This document shows, piece after piece, positions 25,439 through 35,126 of a stretch of DNA of 64,000 nucleotides (positions are counted from its first letter, which is position 1; each line of letters starts with the position of its first letter). The DNA is taken from contig JBEPZO010000001.1 of NCBI GenBank assembly GCA_041640815.1, positions 66,645-130,644 on the forward strand, written 5' to 3'. A model generated the notes under the pieces. That model was not told where the DNA came from. It did no database searches and saw nothing but the letters and a program-made list of their open reading frames with translations. The translations under genes were made by a program, and so were the position numbers. The stretch comes from JANWZL01 sp041640815. GTDB lineage: Bacteria > Pseudomonadota > Gammaproteobacteria > Burkholderiales > Thiobacillaceae.

Positions 25439-27129
25439 CGCCGCGAGGAGTAGTTGGGAAACAGGTCGCGCGCGAGCACGATCTCGATCAGGTTGATGCC
25501 GCCACTGAGGTCCATCTCGGCGAACACCCGATCGACGTCGGCCGCGCACTGCACACGCCGGTAGGCGATGCCGAAGGCGCGCGCCATCAGCTCAAAGTCG
25601 GGGTTGACGAAGTCGCAGCTGATGTAGCGCTGGCGGTAGTGCTGGAACTGGTTCTTGCGCACCAGGCCCAGGGTGCCGTTGCTGAACAGCACCACATTGA
25701 GCGGCAGCGCCTCGTTGACCGCCGTCATCAGCTCCATGCCGCACATCTGGAAACCGCCGTCGCCGACGATGGCGAAGACGCGACTGCCGTCGGGCGCCGC
25801 CAGGCGGGCGCCGAGGGCGGCGGGGATCGCGTGCCCCAGGGCGGAGATGCCGGTGTTCGGGAAATAGCGGTTGTTGCCGCCGACGCGGTAGAAGTTCTGC
25901 GCGAAGATGATGTTGTCATCGAACACCAGGGTGTCGCGCGGGCAATGCCGCGCCAGCTCGGCGAAGAAATAGCGCACGGTGGCAAAGCCTTCGCGAAACA
26001 GGGCGTAGTCGCCGGGTACCGCATGTTCGATGGATGCGGATGAGCCAACCGGTCGCTCGGAGTCGTTCGACAGATAACCTAGCACGGCGGCAAGCACCGC
26101 CCGGATGTCGCCCTGGATGGCGAGGTCGGGGCGAAAGACCTTGCCGAGCTGGCGTGCATCGAGATCCACCTGCACGATACGCTTGCCCGCCAGCAGCTCG
26201 GCATCCCAGACGTAGCTGGTGCGCTCGCCAAAGCTGGCACCCAGGATGAGCAGCAGATCGGCGCGCTCGACGATGTAGCGGTAAGCCTCGCCGCTGGAGG
26301 TTACCCCCAGGCTGCCGAGGGCTAGGGGGGATGCCTCGTCCATTGCCCCCTTGGCCTTGAGGCTGGTGGCAACGGGGATGCTCAGGGTGTGCGCAAGTTG
26401 GCTGAGCTCGGCCTGCGCGCCGGCGCGCAGGCAGCCGTGGCCGGCGATGATCACCGGCTGGCGGGCCTCGATGAGCATGCGCGCCAAAGAGCGGATCGCC
26501 TCCTCACCTACACCATCGTTCGGCGGGGCCTCGCCCTGGGCGGCGCTGAGGCGTGGCCCACGGGCGGGAGGGCGGATGTGCAGCCGATCGAGAATCATGG
26601 CGTCCACCGCCTCGCGCTGCACGTTGTAGGGCAGACTCAGCAGTACCGGGCCGGGCAGATCGTCGAGGAGGGTGGCGGCGACCTGGTTCAGCACCGCCTC
26701 CAGGTAGTCGGTGCGTTCCACCAGCTTGCGGTAGCGGGTGATGGGCCGGAACAGCTCGGCTTGATCGACGCTGCCCCCCTCGCCCGAACTCTCCTGCAGG
26801 CCGCCGCGGCCGAAGATATAGGTGGCGGTCTCGCCGGTGACGGCGAGCACCGGCAGCCGGTCGGCATAGGCGTTGGCAATACCGGTGACCAGGTTGGTGG
26901 CGCCGGGGCCAGCGGTGGCGATGCAGGCCCCCACTCGGCCGCTGGCGCGGGCATAACCGCCGGCCATGAAGGCCGCACCCTGCTCGTGTTTGGCCAGCAC
27001 GGTGCGGATACGGCTGTCGTACAGCGCGTCATACACCGGCAGGATGTGCGCCCCCGGCATGCCGAAGACCGCCTCGATGCCCAGGCGCTGCATGAAGCCC
27101 ACGATCAGTTCGGCGACAGTGATGCGCAT
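25435..27129 (-). CDS. Acetolactate-synthase-like TPP-dependent enzyme
   Basis: The 564-residue protein has the three domains of the acetohydroxyacid synthase/pyruvate oxidase family. The N-terminal Pyr domain includes the TPP-activating Glu49 in KHEQGAAFMAGGYAR, then ATAGPGATNLVTGIANAYADR. The central domain is a Rossmann-like region around LLILGASFGE. The C-terminal PP domain has GDGGFQMCGMEL followed by the Asn/Gly metal ligands. No small regulatory subunit gene (ilvN) is adjacent, and the operon continues with a glycosyltransferase and a sulfotransferase. It is therefore more likely a specialised carboligase or decarboxylase than branched-chain amino acid AHAS. The substrate cannot be told. 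Confidence 0.8.
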   Translation of the reverse strand: MRITVAELIVGFMQRLGIEAVFGMPGAHILPVYDALYDSRIRTVLAKHEQGAAFMAGGYARASGRVGACIATAGPGATNLVTGIANAYADRLPVLAVTGETATYIFGRGGLQESSGEGGSVDQAELFRPITRYRKLVERTDYLEAVLNQVAATLLDDLPGPVLLSLPYNVQREAVDAMILDRLHIRPPARGPRLSAAQGEAPPNDGVGEEAIRSLARMLIEARQPVIIAGHGCLRAGAQAELSQLAHTLSIPVATSLKAKGAMDEASPLALGSLGVTSSGEAYRYIVERADLLLILGASFGERTSYVWDAELLAGKRIVQVDLDARQLGKVFRPDLAIQGDIRAVLAAVLGYLSNDSERPVGSSASIEHAVPGDYALFREGFATVRYFFAELARHCPRDTLVFDDNIIFAQNFYRVGGNNRYFPNTGISALGHAIPAALGARLAAPDGSRVFAIVGDGGFQMCGMELMTAVNEALPLNVVLFSNGTLGLVRKNQFQHYRQRYISCDFVNPDFELMARAFGIAYRRVQCAADVDRVFAEMDLSGGINLIEIVLARDLFPNYSSRR

Positions 27130-27313
27130 GGTTGATTGGCTAGCGAGGCTTGTGGCGATGAAAGCTGGGATTTGAGCATAAGACGGCCAGCGGCGAAAAC
27201 CGTGCCGCTCGCTCGCGTCGCTACTTGCGGCCGAGCACGTGCACCGACACGCACGGGCAACGAAGGAGGGCTAGAATGCATAGGACGACGAACCCTGTTG
27301 CCACTCCGACCAC

Positions 27314-28687
27314 ATGCCTCGACGCCTGTTGCTCTGCCTGCTGTTGCTGTGCGCGCTATCGACCGCACAGGCGCGGCCAGTGATCCATCTCACCGTGCAG
27401 GGGGCCATTGGTCCAGCGAGCGCGGATTACCTCATCCGTGGCTTAAAGCGCGCCGCCGACGAGGGGGCCCAGCTCGTGGTGGTCGCGCTCGACACGCCGG
27501 GCGGGCTCGACACCTCCATGCGCGCCATCATCCAGGCCATCCTCGCCTCGCCGGTGCCGGTGGCGACCTTCGTCTATCCACAAGGCGCGCGCGCGGCGAG
27601 CGCCGGCACCTATATCCTCTACGCCAGCCACATCGCCGCCATGGCCCCGGCCACCAATCTGGGCGCCGCCACGCCCGTGGCCATCGGCATCGGCGGGCCG
27701 CAGCCCGAGGCGGACAAGCCGGCGGACACACCGGCTAAAGAGGGGGGCGGCAAGGACAAGGCGGCCAGAGACAAGCCCGACAAGGCACCCATGCCCTCGG
27801 CTGACGCCATGACCCGCAAGCAGGTGCACGACGCCACGGCCTACATCCGCAGCCTGGCCGAGCTCAGGGGCCGCAACGTGGCATGGGCGGAGCGGGCGGT
27901 GCGCGAGGCGGTGAGCCTGTCGGCCGAACAGGCGTTGAAGGAAAAGGTGATCGATCTCATCGCCGAGGACTTGGCGGATCTCTTGGCCAAGCTCGACGGC
28001 CGCGTGCTGCGCACCGCCCAGGGCGAGGTCAAACTGGCCACCAAAGGGGTGAGCCCCACCACCCTGGAGCCGGACTGGCGCAGCCGCCTACTGGCGGTGA
28101 TCGGCGACCCGAGCATCGCCTACATCCTGATGCTGATCGGCATCTACGGCCTGATCTATGAATTCGCCAACCCCGGCTTCGGTGTGCCCGGCGTCATCGG
28201 CGCCATCAGCCTGCTTTTGGCCATGTTCGCGCTCAACATGCTGCCGGTGGACTATGCCGGCCTGGCCTTGATCCTGATCGGCATCGCCTTCATGGTGGCC
28301 GAGGTGTTCGTGCCCAGCTTCGGCATCCTGGGGTTGGGCGGGCTCATCGCCTTCATCGTCGGCTCGGTGATGCTCATCGATACCGACGTGCCGGGCTACG
28401 GCCTGCCTTGGGGACTGATCCTGTCGCTCGCGGCGAGCACCGCGCTGTTCATGTTCTTCGTCGTCGGCATGGCGCTGAAGGCACGCCGCCGGCCAGTGGT
28501 CACCGGCGCGGAGCAGCTGGTGGGGGCCGAGGCCACGCTGCTCGAGGACTGCCAGACCGAGGGCTGGGCACGCGTACATGGCGAGACCTGGCGCATTCGC
28601 TGCCCCCGTCCCTTAAGCCGCGGCAGCCGGGTCAGGGTGAAACGGGTCGAAGGCCTGACCCTGGACGTAGAACCGCTTGAAGAGTGA
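27314..28687 (+). CDS. NfeD-family membrane serine protease (ClpP class)
   Basis: The 457-residue protein has a signal peptide (residues 1-20, ending AQA). A ClpP/SppA-like protease domain follows, with DTPGGLDTSMR near residue 57 and the likely nucleophile Ser in RAASAGTYI near residue 95. A charged, low-complexity insert (about 135-165) interrupts that domain. Four or five membrane helices (about 255-395) and a C-terminal NfeD OB-fold domain come next. Such proteases pair with stomatin-like proteins, and the slipin gene follows 65 bases downstream. The pair is thought to act in membrane quality control. Confidence 0.9.
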   Translation: MPRRLLLCLLLLCALSTAQARPVIHLTVQGAIGPASADYLIRGLKRAADEGAQLVVVALDTPGGLDTSMRAIIQAILASPVPVATFVYPQGARAASAGTYILYASHIAAMAPATNLGAATPVAIGIGGPQPEADKPADTPAKEGGGKDKAARDKPDKAPMPSADAMTRKQVHDATAYIRSLAELRGRNVAWAERAVREAVSLSAEQALKEKVIDLIAEDLADLLAKLDGRVLRTAQGEVKLATKGVSPTTLEPDWRSRLLAVIGDPSIAYILMLIGIYGLIYEFANPGFGVPGVIGAISLLLAMFALNMLPVDYAGLALILIGIAFMVAEVFVPSFGILGLGGLIAFIVGSVMLIDTDVPGYGLPWGLILSLAASTALFMFFVVGMALKARRRPVVTGAEQLVGAEATLLEDCQTEGWARVHGETWRIRCPRPLSRGSRVRVKRVEGLTLDVEPLEE

Positions 28688-28752
28688 GGCAGAAGTGCGA
28701 TCCGCTATGCCCCTCACATTCCCCTCCCCCATAACCCACAAAGGAGACTGAT

Positions 28753-29517
28753 ATGTTCGATTTCGGCGGTTTGGGCTTCCTCATCCTCCTGCTGTTTCTG
28801 CTCTTCTCCTCGCTGCGCATCCTGCGCGAGTACGAGCGCGGCGTGATCTTCATGCTGGGCCGGTTCTGGAAGGTGAAGGGGCCGGGGCTGATCCTGGTCA
28901 TCCCGGGGATCCAGCAGATGGTGAAGGTGGACTTGAGGATCATCGTTCTCGATGTCCCCACCCAGGACGTGATCTCGCGCGACAACGTCTCGGTCAAGGT
29001 CAACGCCGTAGTCTATTTCCGCGTCGTCGACCCGGCCCGCGCCATCCTGCAAGTGGAGGACTTCATGTCCGCCACCAGCCAGCTCTCCCAGACCACCCTG
29101 CGCGCGGTGCTCGGCAAGCACGAGCTCGACGAGATGCTGGCCGAGCGCGAGCGGCTCAACCTGGACATCCAGCAGGTGCTGGACAGCCAGACCGACGCCT
29201 GGGGCATCAAGGTCTCCAACGTCGAGATCAAGCACGTCGATCTGGACGAATCCATGGTGCGGGCCATCGCCAAGCAGGCCGAGGCCGAGCGCGAGCGGCG
29301 CGCCAAGGTGATCCACGCCGAGGGCGAGCTGCAGGCGGCCGAGAAGCTCATCGCCGCCGCGCAGATGCTGGCCACCTCCCCGCAGGCCATGCAGCTGCGG
29401 TACCTGCAGACGCTGACCGCCATCGCCACCGATCGCTCCAACACCATCGTCTTCCCCATGCCGGGGGACCTGATCAATCTGTTCCGACCGCAAGCGGCTG
29501 CTGGCGACAGGGCCTGA
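28753..29517 (+). CDS. Slipin (stomatin-like SPFH protein)
   Basis: The 254-residue protein has an N-terminal membrane hairpin (FGGLGFLILLLFLLF). The SPFH/band-7 domain follows with REYERGVIFMLGRF near residue 27 and LDVPTQDVISRDNVSVKVNAVVYFRV. A C-terminal coiled coil (QAEAERERRAKVIHAEGE) comes before an oligomerisation helix with SPQAMQLRYLQTL. It forms large membrane oligomers and is a usual partner and likely substrate of the NfeD protease encoded just upstream. A good AAAGGAG RBS precedes the ATG. Confidence 0.92.
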   Translation: MFDFGGLGFLILLLFLLFSSLRILREYERGVIFMLGRFWKVKGPGLILVIPGIQQMVKVDLRIIVLDVPTQDVISRDNVSVKVNAVVYFRVVDPARAILQVEDFMSATSQLSQTTLRAVLGKHELDEMLAERERLNLDIQQVLDSQTDAWGIKVSNVEIKHVDLDESMVRAIAKQAEAERERRAKVIHAEGELQAAEKLIAAAQMLATSPQAMQLRYLQTLTAIATDRSNTIVFPMPGDLINLFRPQAAAGDRA

Positions 29518-29591
29518 ACCCCCTATTAGTGCTGGGCCGCTGACCGTAGCCGGCACATCTTTGCACCATGCTTGGCCGAGAGAGGAGCGCC

Positions 29592-30206
29592 ATGACCGAA
29601 CCTTACGAAGAGGCACAACACCTGCCGCAAAAACGCCAGCCGCTCGCCATCCTGCGGGAGACCAAGCTCCCCCTGTGGGTGAGCCTCCTACTCGTCGTGC
29701 TGCTGGTGGTCGTCTTCATTTGGGCGCGCGTTGCCATCGGTGCCGCCGAGGCGCGGCTCGAGCGCGAACGCCAAGCGCTGAGCGCAAAGTTCGAGGCGGA
29801 CAGGGCCGCCCTGCTCGCACGGCTCAAGGATTTCACCGCCCGCCAGGACGAGGCTGCGCAACGCCGCTTCGGCACAGCCCTGGCCTGGGCGGTGCGGGGG
29901 GAACTGATCCGCAACAACCTCGACCAGGTCGACCAGTTCTTCAACGCCTTGGTGCGCCTGCAGGGGGTCGAGCGCGTGGTGCTGGCCGCCCAAGACGGCA
30001 AGATCGTGCTCGCCAGCGACAAGCGTTGGCAGGGCAGCGATTTTTCCGCCCTCTATCCGGCAGCGTTGCTCGCCACGGCTGAGGTTAGCGTTCTGCCAGG
30101 CGCTGAGGGCAAGCGGCGGCTCGTGGCTCCCGTCTTTGGGCTCTCGGCCCGGCTGGGCACGCTGGTCATGGACTACACACCGCCTGCTGCGCCGACCGCG
30201 CCTTGA
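29592..30206 (+). CDS. Single-pass membrane protein with periplasmic sensor-like domain
   Basis: The 204-residue protein has one transmembrane helix (LPLWVSLLLVVLLVVVFIWARVAIG, about residues 22-46). A short coiled coil (EARLERERQALSAKFEADR) and an extracytoplasmic alpha/beta domain follow. The VERVVLAAQDGKIVLASDKRWQG segment and final VFGLSARLGTLVMDY strand are like the core of PAS/Cache sensor folds. No output domain is present. ATG 29592 is preceded by GAGAGAGGAG. It follows slipin by 74 bases and may belong to that unit. The family is not recognised. Confidence 0.65.
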   Translation: MTEPYEEAQHLPQKRQPLAILRETKLPLWVSLLLVVLLVVVFIWARVAIGAAEARLERERQALSAKFEADRAALLARLKDFTARQDEAAQRRFGTALAWAVRGELIRNNLDQVDQFFNALVRLQGVERVVLAAQDGKIVLASDKRWQGSDFSALYPAALLATAEVSVLPGAEGKRRLVAPVFGLSARLGTLVMDYTPPAAPTAP

Positions 30207-30245
30207 GCGGCCATCCAGCGGCGCTGACTGCGCGTTCTTGCCGCC

Positions 30246-31050
30246 TTGAAGCGCCTACGCCAACCTCGGTACGATGAGCGCCTTACGGCCGAAATCCGCA
30301 GACTGCGTACCCTGCACCCCAACCTCGGCAAAGACAAGCTTGATGTGCTGCTCAAGCCTTGGTGCGCCCAGCACGGCCTGCGCCTGCCCTCAGTGTCAAC
30401 CCTCGGCCGCATCATCGCGGCTGCACCCGACAAGATGCGTCACGCCCCCGCGCGCATCGACCGCCTCGCAACACCTAAGACCCACAACGCCCTCAGCTCA
30501 AGCCGCGCAAGCCAAAGGGCGTGCGCACCGCCCCCCCTGCAGTGCCTTGCCGTCGATACCACCCAAGCGCATACGCTGGTGTTTGAGCGCTACGTGCTCA
30601 CCTGCATCGATCCAGCCAGCGCTTTGGCAGTGGCCATCGCCTTGCCCAGCAAGGCCACTCGGCACACTTGGGCCGCCTTGCAGGCAACCTTGAGCCTGCT
30701 ACCTGCCAAGCCCCAGGTGCTGCTGTCGGATAACGGTAGCGAATTCGAGGCCGCCTTTGCCGATACCCTCAAGCAACACAACATCGCACGCGGTCACACC
30801 TACCCCAAGACCCCCAAAATGAACGCCCACGTCGAACTTGAAGCGCACCATCCAGGCATCCTTCATCGACGACCACGAGGACCTGCTTTTTGCCGACCTG
30901 GCACTGTTCAACCAGAAACTCGCCGACGGGCGCATCTTCAACAACACCCAGCGATCACTACCCGTGCCTCGGTCAACAACCACCCTTATTCATCCTCCTC
31001 CAGCTATCCGCCCGAGTGCCAAAGGTACTGGACTTATACACCCTCTTGAT
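30246..31050 (+). pseudogene. Degenerate DDE (rve-type) transposase, IS481/IS3-like
   Basis: The conceptual product has a helix-turn-helix remnant (PNLGKDKLDVLL, PSVSTLGRIIA). An integrase core follows with the catalytic Asp in CLAVDTTQAH, the second in VLLSDNGSEFEAAF and Glu in MNAHVE. After about 30,830 the frame shifts: ASFIDDHEDLLFADLALFNQKLADG continues in another frame, and PECQRYWTYT at the end lies back in the first. The start codon region is also unclear. It is thus a dead insertion-sequence remnant; I did not find convincing terminal repeats. Confidence 0.8.
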
Positions 31051-31136
31051 CGGGATCAAGGCTTGGGATTCAATGTCAACCGCTGCCGATGCCCCGGCCG
31101 CCCACGCCCACCTTTTCACAAGCCGTCTCCTCGTCC

Positions 31137-32219
31137 ATGACCCTTTTCCTGTTCGTCCTTGGGCTAGCCGCCCTCATCCTCGGTGCCGAGCTGCTCGTGC
31201 GCGGCGCCTCACGCCTGGCGTTGACCATCGGCATCTCCCCGCTGGTGGTGGGGTTGACCGTCGTGGCCTTCGGCACCAGCTCGCCGGAACTGGCCATCTC
31301 GGTGCACGCCGCTTGGGCCGGTCAAGTCGATATCGCCCTCGGCAACGTGGTGGGCAGCAACATCTTCAACATCCTGTTCATCCTGGGGCTATCTGCCCTG
31401 ATCACCCCCTTGGTGGTGCATCAGCAGCTCATTCGCCGCGAGGTGCCGTTGATGATCGCGGTGTCACTGCTGCTCTGGGCGCTGGCGGTCGATGGCGGCC
31501 TCCAGCGCTGGGAGGGCATCGCCCTGGCGCTGGGGCTAGCGGCCTACATCGTCTATGCCATCCGCGCCAGCCGACGCGAGACGGCGCAGATCATGGCGGA
31601 GTACGCCGAGGCCCTGCCCAGTGCCGACAGCCGCTGGGACCGGCACTGGTCGGTGCAGACGCTGCTGATCCTGGGCGGTCTGGGCCTACTGGTGCTGGGC
31701 TCGGACTGGCTGGTGGAGGCTGCCGTCGCCTTCGCGCGTGACCTGGGGGTGAGCGAACTCGTCATCGGCCTGACCCTGATCGCCGCCGGCACCTCGCTGC
31801 CTGAGGTGGCCACCTCGGTCATGGCCGCTGTACGGGGGGAGCGCGACATCGCCGTGGGCAACGTGGTGGGCAGCAACATCTTCAACATCCTGGGCGTGTT
31901 GGGTCTGTCCGCTGCCGTCGCGCCGACAAGCCTGACCGTCTCACCAGCCCTGCTCGCCTTCGACCTGCCGGTAATGGTGGCGGTGGCCGTGGCCTGCTTG
32001 CCGATCTTCTTTACCGGCAATCTGATCGCCCGCTGGGAGGGGGGGCTCTTTTTCGCTTATTACCTGGCCTACACCGCTTACCTGATCCTGCTCGCGACCC
32101 GGCATGCCGCCTTGGCGACCTATAGCGACGTCATGGGCCTCTTCGTCCTGCCGCTGACCGCGATTACCCTTGCCGTCCTGGCGGCGCGGCACTGGCGCGA
32201 GCGGCGGGCGAATGCCTGA
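31137..32219 (+). CDS. Calcium/sodium antiporter (CaCA family, YrbG-like)
   Basis: The 360-residue inner-membrane protein has ten or so helices in two inverted halves. Each half carries the alpha-repeat signature: FGTSSPELAIS with GNVVGSNIFNILF in the first and AGTSLPEVATS with GNVVGSNIFNILG in the second. The paired Glu and Asn residues of these motifs bind the cation. ATG 31137 was chosen as it opens the first hydrophobic helix; an earlier start would add a hydrophilic tail from the transposase remnant. It converges with ppc. Confidence 0.92.
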   Translation: MTLFLFVLGLAALILGAELLVRGASRLALTIGISPLVVGLTVVAFGTSSPELAISVHAAWAGQVDIALGNVVGSNIFNILFILGLSALITPLVVHQQLIRREVPLMIAVSLLLWALAVDGGLQRWEGIALALGLAAYIVYAIRASRRETAQIMAEYAEALPSADSRWDRHWSVQTLLILGGLGLLVLGSDWLVEAAVAFARDLGVSELVIGLTLIAAGTSLPEVATSVMAAVRGERDIAVGNVVGSNIFNILGVLGLSAAVAPTSLTVSPALLAFDLPVMVAVAVACLPIFFTGNLIARWEGGLFFAYYLAYTAYLILLATRHAALATYSDVMGLFVLPLTAITLAVLAARHWRERRANA

Positions 32220-32229
32220 TGCCCGCCGC
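32201..32229. terminator. Hairpin between convergent antiporter and ppc genes
   Basis: GCGGCGGGC (32201-32209) pairs with GCCCGCCGC (32221-32229) over an 11-base loop that contains the antiporter stop codon. There is no T tract on either side, so it may slow or block transcription from both directions rather than be a classic terminator. Confidence 0.4.
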
Positions 32230-32232
32230 GGC

Positions 32233-35031
32233 TCAACCGGTGTTGCGCAGGCCCGCCGCCACCGCGTTGATGGAGCGCAGCAATGGCCCGAGCCATGGGC
32301 TGGGGTGATTCTCGTCGCCAGGCGCGGCGCGCAAGCGGGCGAGTAGTGCCGCCTGGATGTAGTTGAGCGGGTCCAAATAGGGGCGCCGACGCTTTAGCGA
32401 GACGGCGAGGTCGGGGTTCTCCTCCAGCAGCTCGCGCGCCTGGGCCACCTCGAGGATCTGGCGGCAGGTGCGGTGGTACTCGGCGGCGATTAACGCGTAG
32501 ATCGCCTGGCCTTGTTGTCGATCCTCGCAGAGCGCGGCGTATTGGCGCGCGATGTCCATGTCGGCCTTGGCCAAGGCCATCTGGGCGTTGGAGAGCAGGG
32601 TGCGGAAGAAGGGCCAATCCCGATACATGCGTTGCAGCGTCGCCAGCCGCGCAGGGTCGTTGCCGCGCCAGCTCTCGAGGGCCGTGCCGATGCCATACCA
32701 GGCTGGCAGGGTATGGCGCGACTGCGCCCAGGCGAACACCCAGCCGATCGCGCGCACCGATTTGAGCGAGCGGTCCTGCTTCTTGCGGTGCGAGGGGCGA
32801 GAGCCGATGTTGAGCAGCGCGATCTCGCGGATCGGTGTGGCCTCGTAGAAGTAATCCAAGAATCCAGGCGTGCCCTCGGTCAGGCGACGGTAGTGCGCTT
32901 CGCCCAGCCTGGCGATCTCGTCCATGATGCGCAGGTAGTCGCCTTGCTCCGCCTCACGTGGGCGCACGAGGTGGGCGCTTGCCTTGAGCAGGCCAGAGGC
33001 GCCCATGGTGAGCTCGTAGACCGCCGTCTCGGTGTTGTTGTATTTGTAGAACAAGACCTCACCCTGCTCGGTGAACTTGATCTGGCCGTGCACCGTTGCC
33101 GGCGGTTGGGCGAGGATGGCATCGTGGGTGGGCCCGCCGCCGCGACCAACCGTCCCACCGCGGCCATGGAACAGCCGGCAGGGGATCCCGCGCGCCTGCG
33201 ATAGCGTGAGGATGCGTTTTTGCGCGTCATAGAGCTTCCAGGCAGAGGCCAGGATGCCGCCGTCCTTGCAAGAATCGGAGTAGCCGAGCATGACCTCCTG
33301 GCCTTCGCCATAGGCCGCAAGCAGCGCGCGGTAGACGGGCAGATCATACAGTTGCGCAAGCACCTGCTCCACCCGGTTCAAGTCCTCGATGGTCTCGAAC
33401 AAGGGGCTAGCGCCGATATGGCAGTGCCACTGGGCGCCGGTGCGGCCGACGAGACCCGCGAGCGAGGCGAGGAACATCACCTCCATGACATGACTGGCGG
33501 CATGCGTCATGGAGATGACATAGCGGCCGAAGCATTCCGGCCCCAATACGCGGCGCATGCGGGCGATCAAGTGGAACACGCGCAGGGTCTCGTGCGTGTC
33601 GTCAGAGAGCCTGCCTGGATCGTAGGCCGCTGCCGCCGGGTTGCTGAGGGCGGTGGCGAGCAGCTCGAGCCGTTCCGGCTCGGTGCGGGCAAGGTAGTCG
33701 ATGCCCAGCGCGGAGGCGAGGATCTCGGCCACCGCTTGCGTGTGGCGGCCAGCCTCCTGGCGCACGTCCAACCGCAGCAGATGGAAGCCGAAGGTCTCCA
33801 CCAGGCGGATGAGGTCGGTAAGCGCCTGCTCGGCCACCCCGCCATCGCCATGGGCGATGAGCGAATCGCGGATCAGGTATAGGTCGGACAGGAATTCCTG
33901 CGCACTGGCATAACCCCAGGCGAAGGCCTCGTCTTCTTCGCCGTCGATGGCGCGCTGCACGCCGGCGAGGTTACGCCGCAGGCGGTAGCGCATGATCGCC
34001 AGCTTGCGCCGATAGGGTTCCTGCCGGTAACGCTCGGGCTGGGCGGCGAAGCACTGCTCGGCGTGCGGGGCGTCGGCTTGAAGGCTCTCGAGGAAGGCGG
34101 GCGATGGCTGACACAGGCTGAGGGAAAAGGTCAGCTCATCCATCAGGGCCTCCAGCCGGCGCAGGTACTCCTCTAGGGCAGTACGCGCCTGCAGCCACCA
34201 GGTCAGCGCCGTCACCTCGGCGGTGACGAGGGGGTGGCCATCGCGATCGCCGCCGATCCACGAGCCGAAGCGCAGAAAACTGGGCACCCCCAGCCGCCTG
34301 GCGGTTTCGGCCCCATAGACGTCGCTCAAAGCCTGGCCGAAGTTGCGATAGGTGCGCACCACGGCCTTGAACAGGGAACTCGGGAAATAGGACAGCCCGC
34401 TCGCCACCTCGTCGCGCACCTCCACCCGTTGGGCGCGCACCTCGTCGGTCTTCCACAGCACCTGGATCTGGTTCAAAAGGCGCTGTTTCACTTCCTCGCG
34501 GTGAAAGCCGCGCAGGCGCGCATCATCCAGGTCCTGCATGGACTGGAAGATGCGCTGCAGCGCCGTCTTGATCGTTCGCCGCTTGGCCTCCGAGGGGTGG
34601 GCGGTGATCACGGGCATGTACAGAAGACGATCGAGCAGGGCGGCGAGCGCCTCCGCCTCAACACCCTGCGTCTTCAGCCCGAGCAAGGCGTCGTGGAAGG
34701 AACCCCGCCACATGCCGCCGGCACGCTGCACCGCGCGCTGCCGCTCTTTCAGACCCCAGATCTCCTCCGCCACCGTGAGCAGGCTGAAGTAGATGCTGAA
34801 GGCGCGGATGATCTGAGTGAGCTCGGCCGGTGCCAGGGCGTTGATGTGCTCGAGCAGCCGCTCAAGCCGCGGTGGCCGATCCTGCTCGTGCAGTGCAGAG
34901 AAACCGCGTATCAGCTCATTCAGGGTGGCGTACAGGCGCGGCTCGAGCTGGCCCTTGAGCACCTTGCCCAACAGCACGCTGAGCAGGCGGACGCGACTGC
35001 GCAGCTCGCGTTCGTGCGGCAGTCTCGTCAT
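32233..35031 (-). CDS. ppc: Phosphoenolpyruvate carboxylase
   Basis: PEPC makes oxaloacetate from PEP and bicarbonate, refilling the TCA cycle. The 932 residues carry the catalytic His region VITAHPSEAKRRT near residue 150, then GYSDSCKDGG, the loop FHGRGGTVGRGGGPTHDAI, the SRPSHRKK and RAIGWVFAWAQSR segments, and the C-terminal NTG end. Length is slightly above E. coli PEPC (883). ATG 35031 is preferred; the frame also stays open to a TTG at 35130, which would overlap the phosphatase stop. The gene follows the HAD phosphatase on the same strand. Confidence 0.96.
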   Translation of the reverse strand: MTRLPHERELRSRVRLLSVLLGKVLKGQLEPRLYATLNELIRGFSALHEQDRPPRLERLLEHINALAPAELTQIIRAFSIYFSLLTVAEEIWGLKERQRAVQRAGGMWRGSFHDALLGLKTQGVEAEALAALLDRLLYMPVITAHPSEAKRRTIKTALQRIFQSMQDLDDARLRGFHREEVKQRLLNQIQVLWKTDEVRAQRVEVRDEVASGLSYFPSSLFKAVVRTYRNFGQALSDVYGAETARRLGVPSFLRFGSWIGGDRDGHPLVTAEVTALTWWLQARTALEEYLRRLEALMDELTFSLSLCQPSPAFLESLQADAPHAEQCFAAQPERYRQEPYRRKLAIMRYRLRRNLAGVQRAIDGEEDEAFAWGYASAQEFLSDLYLIRDSLIAHGDGGVAEQALTDLIRLVETFGFHLLRLDVRQEAGRHTQAVAEILASALGIDYLARTEPERLELLATALSNPAAAAYDPGRLSDDTHETLRVFHLIARMRRVLGPECFGRYVISMTHAASHVMEVMFLASLAGLVGRTGAQWHCHIGASPLFETIEDLNRVEQVLAQLYDLPVYRALLAAYGEGQEVMLGYSDSCKDGGILASAWKLYDAQKRILTLSQARGIPCRLFHGRGGTVGRGGGPTHDAILAQPPATVHGQIKFTEQGEVLFYKYNNTETAVYELTMGASGLLKASAHLVRPREAEQGDYLRIMDEIARLGEAHYRRLTEGTPGFLDYFYEATPIREIALLNIGSRPSHRKKQDRSLKSVRAIGWVFAWAQSRHTLPAWYGIGTALESWRGNDPARLATLQRMYRDWPFFRTLLSNAQMALAKADMDIARQYAALCEDRQQGQAIYALIAAEYHRTCRQILEVAQARELLEENPDLAVSLKRRRPYLDPLNYIQAALLARLRAAPGDENHPSPWLGPLLRSINAVAAGLRNTG

Positions 35032-35126
35032 GGCGTCGGAGGCAAGGCTCCAGGCAGGCCTGCCCATCGCCTGCGGCCACGGGTCGTCAAAGGGGGACGA
35101 GCGGGCTTGGCCATGCTGCCGAACGT

